DNA from: Bacillota bacterium
Lineage (GTDB): Bacteria > Bacillota > Clostridia > Lachnospirales > Lachnospiraceae
Reading direction: 5' to 3'
NCBI GenBank assembly: GCA_023441965.1
Contig: JAEZNB010000058.1
Location: forward strand, 1 to 64,000
DNA length: 64,000 nucleotides
Position 1 is the first letter of the stretch. Every line of letters starts with the position of its first letter. A model generated the notes under the pieces. It ran no database searches. It was not told the origin of the DNA and saw only the letters and a program-made list of their open reading frames with translations. Below, piece by piece: positions 61,650 to 64,000 of the stretch. The translations under genes and the position numbers were made by a program.

Positions 61650-63083
61650 TTACAGTACTTTGCAGGTCTCCTTAAAATATCTCTTCATTTCATGGAAGAA
61701 GTGTTTTTGAAAAAGATTTATCTTGGTATATTCCAGGCATTTTATGACATAAAGTATGAACCTTTTCATTCTGCCGAATTTTAAATAGACCCTGGCATAG
61801 TAGAGAATACTTTCAACTGATTTAATATATGCAAAATTCAAATTCTGGTTCGTACTCACTCCATGATTGTGGATCACTCCGGCGGTTGGGACATAATAGG
61901 TATGGTAGTTTGTCTGTGATATTTTTCTTTCCAGAATATATTCCTCGCTGAATAAAAAGGTGTTTTCATCCAATAAGCCTATCTCATCCAGTAAGTCCTT
62001 TTTCATCAGCATGCAGCAGCCGGAAACCACCTCGACCCTTGTGGGACCTTCAATCTGATCAGGAGGAAGGATTAATCTCCGTCGTAGTCTTTTAAAACAG
62101 TGTTTTAGAAATGTCGTATAGATGATCAGGTGCCATAGCTTTGTGGCACTTTTTCGTAGCATGGTCGTATTTTGCCCCTTCCTGGTAAAGGTAGCAGGTA
62201 CTACAATTCCTGCATCCGCTTGCGTCATCAGAAAGTCTGATAGGGTTTGGATTGCATGCTCATGAAAAACGATATCACTATTGGCAATCATGAGGTACTG
62301 ACATCCCTCGGACATTGCTTTCGCCAAGCCGGTATTATTACCGGCTGCATACCCTCTGTTTTGCTTCTCGGCCAGGATGGTAACATCCTCTGATAAGCCG
62401 TAGGTATCATAGAAGATCTGGAGGGAGGCATCCTTCGAGTGGTTATCCACTAAGTAGATATGGTAGTCTCCCTGAAAGGTATCCCGAATGCTTTTGATAC
62501 AGGTAAGAGTGGCTTCCGGGGTATTATAATTCAGGATGACAAATCCGATCCTTACCTTCGTCTGGTATTTTGCCAGCAGATACCTTTTCTTTTCCTTGGG
62601 ACCTAAGTGCTTCGTATAGACCACTTTGCTTTTATATTTCTCATAATAACCCTCTAAGGAGCGTATCACCTTAGCCGGCACTCCGGCTGCAATACAGTTG
62701 TCCGGGATACTCCGTGTAACAACGGACCCTGCTCCGATCACCACATTGTTCCCGATGCTTACTCCCGGCATAATTATGGAGTTTATACCAATATGGACAT
62801 TATTCCCAACCCTGATCCTGCCAAAGTAATCCGCATTCTTTAACCTACCATTGTTTCGAAGTATCCACATTCCACCGTCATGGGTGATAAAGGAGACCCC
62901 CCTGGTGATTCTGACATGATCTCCGATCTCAATCAGATAGGGCTCACTCCCAAAGCTGACATTTCCGTATACTTCACAATGTGTTCCGATTTTAAGGCCC
63001 AGCTGCTTATCCCTTCGCAGCATCTCCGCTCTTTTTCGGGGGTGAGCCACGCGCAGCTGTAACCTTCTGATCTGCTTTTTCAT
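61650..63083 (-). CDS. Fused hexapeptide acyltransferase and GT2 glycosyltransferase
   Basis: A 477 aa, two-domain protein. Residues 25-150 form a left-handed beta-helix O-acetyltransferase (GVSFITHDGGMWIL, IGINSIIMPGVSIGNNVVIGAGSVVTRSIP, NCIAAGVPAKVI). Residues 175-430 form a GT2 family glycosyltransferase (GFVILNYNTPEATLTCIKSI, LVDNHSKDASLQIF, YLMIANSDIVFHEHAI with an NSD motif). The two activities probably act in succession on the same glycan: sugar addition and O-acetylation. It overlaps the Wzy-type gene by 4 bp. Confidence 0.85.
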   Translation of the reverse strand: MKKQIRRLQLRVAHPRKRAEMLRRDKQLGLKIGTHCEVYGNVSFGSEPYLIEIGDHVRITRGVSFITHDGGMWILRNNGRLKNADYFGRIRVGNNVHIGINSIIMPGVSIGNNVVIGAGSVVTRSIPDNCIAAGVPAKVIRSLEGYYEKYKSKVVYTKHLGPKEKKRYLLAKYQTKVRIGFVILNYNTPEATLTCIKSIRDTFQGDYHIYLVDNHSKDASLQIFYDTYGLSEDVTILAEKQNRGYAAGNNTGLAKAMSEGCQYLMIANSDIVFHEHAIQTLSDFLMTQADAGIVVPATFTRKGQNTTMLRKSATKLWHLIIYTTFLKHCFKRLRRRLILPPDQIEGPTRVEVVSGCCMLMKKDLLDEIGLLDENTFLFSEEYILERKISQTNYHTYYVPTAGVIHNHGVSTNQNLNFAYIKSVESILYYARVYLKFGRMKRFILYVIKCLEYTKINLFQKHFFHEMKRYFKETCKVL

Positions 63084-64000
63084 TCCCGCTCCCTCCCCTC
63101 TGAAGCTCTTGTTTTATCTTTCAGCATCTCAATACCGGCATAGGCCAGACCCAATAAGATATAGGTGATTTTATCGTAGAAGGAGTTTGTTGCTATGTCG
63201 CTTAATAAATGTAAGCTAATCATTACAAAAAGAATGGCTTCCATCCCAAGCTTTATGATACTTCCCTTGATCCATGCCCATAGTTTCACTAATGTGATAA
63301 AAAACATCCCATAATACAAGAAAAAACCCACCAATCCCAAATCAGCCAGGGTTTGAATATATCCATTATGGGCAGGCCTGTAATTACCATAAGCCTCATT
63401 GAACCAGGACCGATACTGATTTACACCAACTCCAACCAGAGGGTGTTCCTGAAAAAGCTCCCATCCGAACACGATCATTTTATAACGGACATTCAGTGAA
63501 TTACTTTCTTTCCCTTCAAAGCCATAAAATTTCACGAGGGGCTCCAACCTGGAGAAAACATCAAAATATATCACCTGTTCTAAAAGAAACCCTATGATCC
63601 CTATGGCCAACAAAAGCTTGATGAAAACCATCAGCTTCGATTTACTTCTAAGACTGTATAAGAGAACTAAGGCCAAAATCCCAAAGAGAAATATGAATAT
63701 GCTCCTTCTGGAGCCGGAGGCAATTACAAAGAGAAGGGGCAACATACTGAAGAGGAGATATCTTTTTTGCCGCAAGGAAAGAGCATAATATATGGCTAAG
63801 ATCGCAGTAAGTGCAGACAGATAACCAAAGATATTTTCCTGATTAATGTCACCGCCCAGGCGGTCCCCATAGCGTAATGCGTTGATCAGCTTCTCCGCTC
63901 CGTAATGGACAAGAGAATATACACTCATCAGCATTCCGCCGATAAAAAAGCTCTTCATGCACATGGCGATATCCTCTTTGGTATTCACCGACAAAAAGAC
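63080..64000 (-). CDS. O-antigen ligase/polymerase (Wzy_C), 5' end cut by window
   Basis: The frame stays open to the right edge, so the N-terminus is missing. The visible ~306 residues contain seven to eight membrane helices and the large Wzy_C loop with WELFQEHPLVGVGVNQYRSWFNEAYGNYRPAHNGYIQTLADLGLVGF. The PLVGVG and HN(G) region is the family signature. It should polymerise or ligate lipid-linked oligosaccharides outside the membrane and is the first visible gene of the glycan operon. Confidence 0.88.
   Translation of the reverse strand, partial: VFLSVNTKEDIAMCMKSFFIGGMLMSVYSLVHYGAEKLINALRYGDRLGGDINQENIFGYLSALTAILAIYYALSLRQKRYLLFSMLPLLFVIASGSRRSIFIFLFGILALVLLYSLRSKSKLMVFIKLLLAIGIIGFLLEQVIYFDVFSRLEPLVKFYGFEGKESNSLNVRYKMIVFGWELFQEHPLVGVGVNQYRSWFNEAYGNYRPAHNGYIQTLADLGLVGFFLYYGMFFITLVKLWAWIKGSIIKLGMEAILFVMISLHLLSDIATNSFYDKITYILLGLAYAGIEMLKDKTRASEGRERE

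Overview
The window looks like a chromosomal segment of an anaerobic Clostridia species, most likely Lachnospiraceae. The evidence is the aspS2-gatCAB operon behind a T-box, LL-diaminopimelate aminotransferase, an ANTAR regulator beside a GSI-type glnA, Lpl-type sugar ABC transporters without an ATPase, and TTG/GTG starts behind strong GGAGG ribosome binding sites. Most genes lie on the minus strand. I saw no rRNA, tRNA or CRISPR array.

Region 1 (1-14140) is mostly housekeeping. The left edge holds the 5' end of a group IIC intron sitting just behind the gatB terminator hairpin. The indirect Asn/Gln-tRNA operon (aspS-gatC-gatA-gatB) reads leftward from a T-box leader, with two and a bit copies of a palindrome-rich 151 bp repeat between leader and aspS. 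Upstream lie an LtaS-like sulfatase-family membrane enzyme with a repeat-encoded cytoplasmic tail, an S66 peptidase, a CsoR-type copper repressor with its operator, dapL, dapF, an ANTAR antiterminator and glnA. The glnA leader carries a terminator and an ANTAR-like hexaloop hairpin.

Region 2 (14500-31900) is sugar catabolism and scattered single genes: a PilZ protein, three Gfo/Idh/MocA oxidoreductases (one broken by an in-frame TGA), rhaB-rhaA-rhaD, a lipid kinase, an MFS transporter, release factor 3, a sugar-binding protein, a GH43 glycosidase and araD-araA.

Region 3 (32100-45840) holds two paralogous sugar transporter clusters (permease, permease, lipoprotein), each divergent from a regulator (AraC type; AraR-like GntR/LacI hybrid). 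A 152 bp fold-back element lies between them, and a large cytoplasmic GH2 glycosidase is coupled to the AraR-like gene. With rha, ara, GH43 and galK, this suggests use of rhamnose-, arabinose- and galactose-containing plant polysaccharides.

Region 4 (45950-52400) contains an unusual three-gene operon: an ICMT/PEMT-like membrane protein, a GH3-type acyl-adenylating enzyme, and a membrane protein with GAF, degenerate GGDEF and intact HD-GYP domains. A soluble glucose/sorbosone dehydrogenase-like protein diverges from it. This operon is the best candidate for an undescribed system.

Region 5 (52497-64000) has galK, then a surface-glycan cluster: pseB, pseC, pseG, pseH and pseI for pseudaminic acid (pseF not seen), a flippase, a GT-B-like transferase, an acyltransferase-GT2 fusion, and an O-antigen ligase/polymerase cut by the right edge. 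It probably makes a pseudaminic-acid-containing glycan or modifies flagellin.
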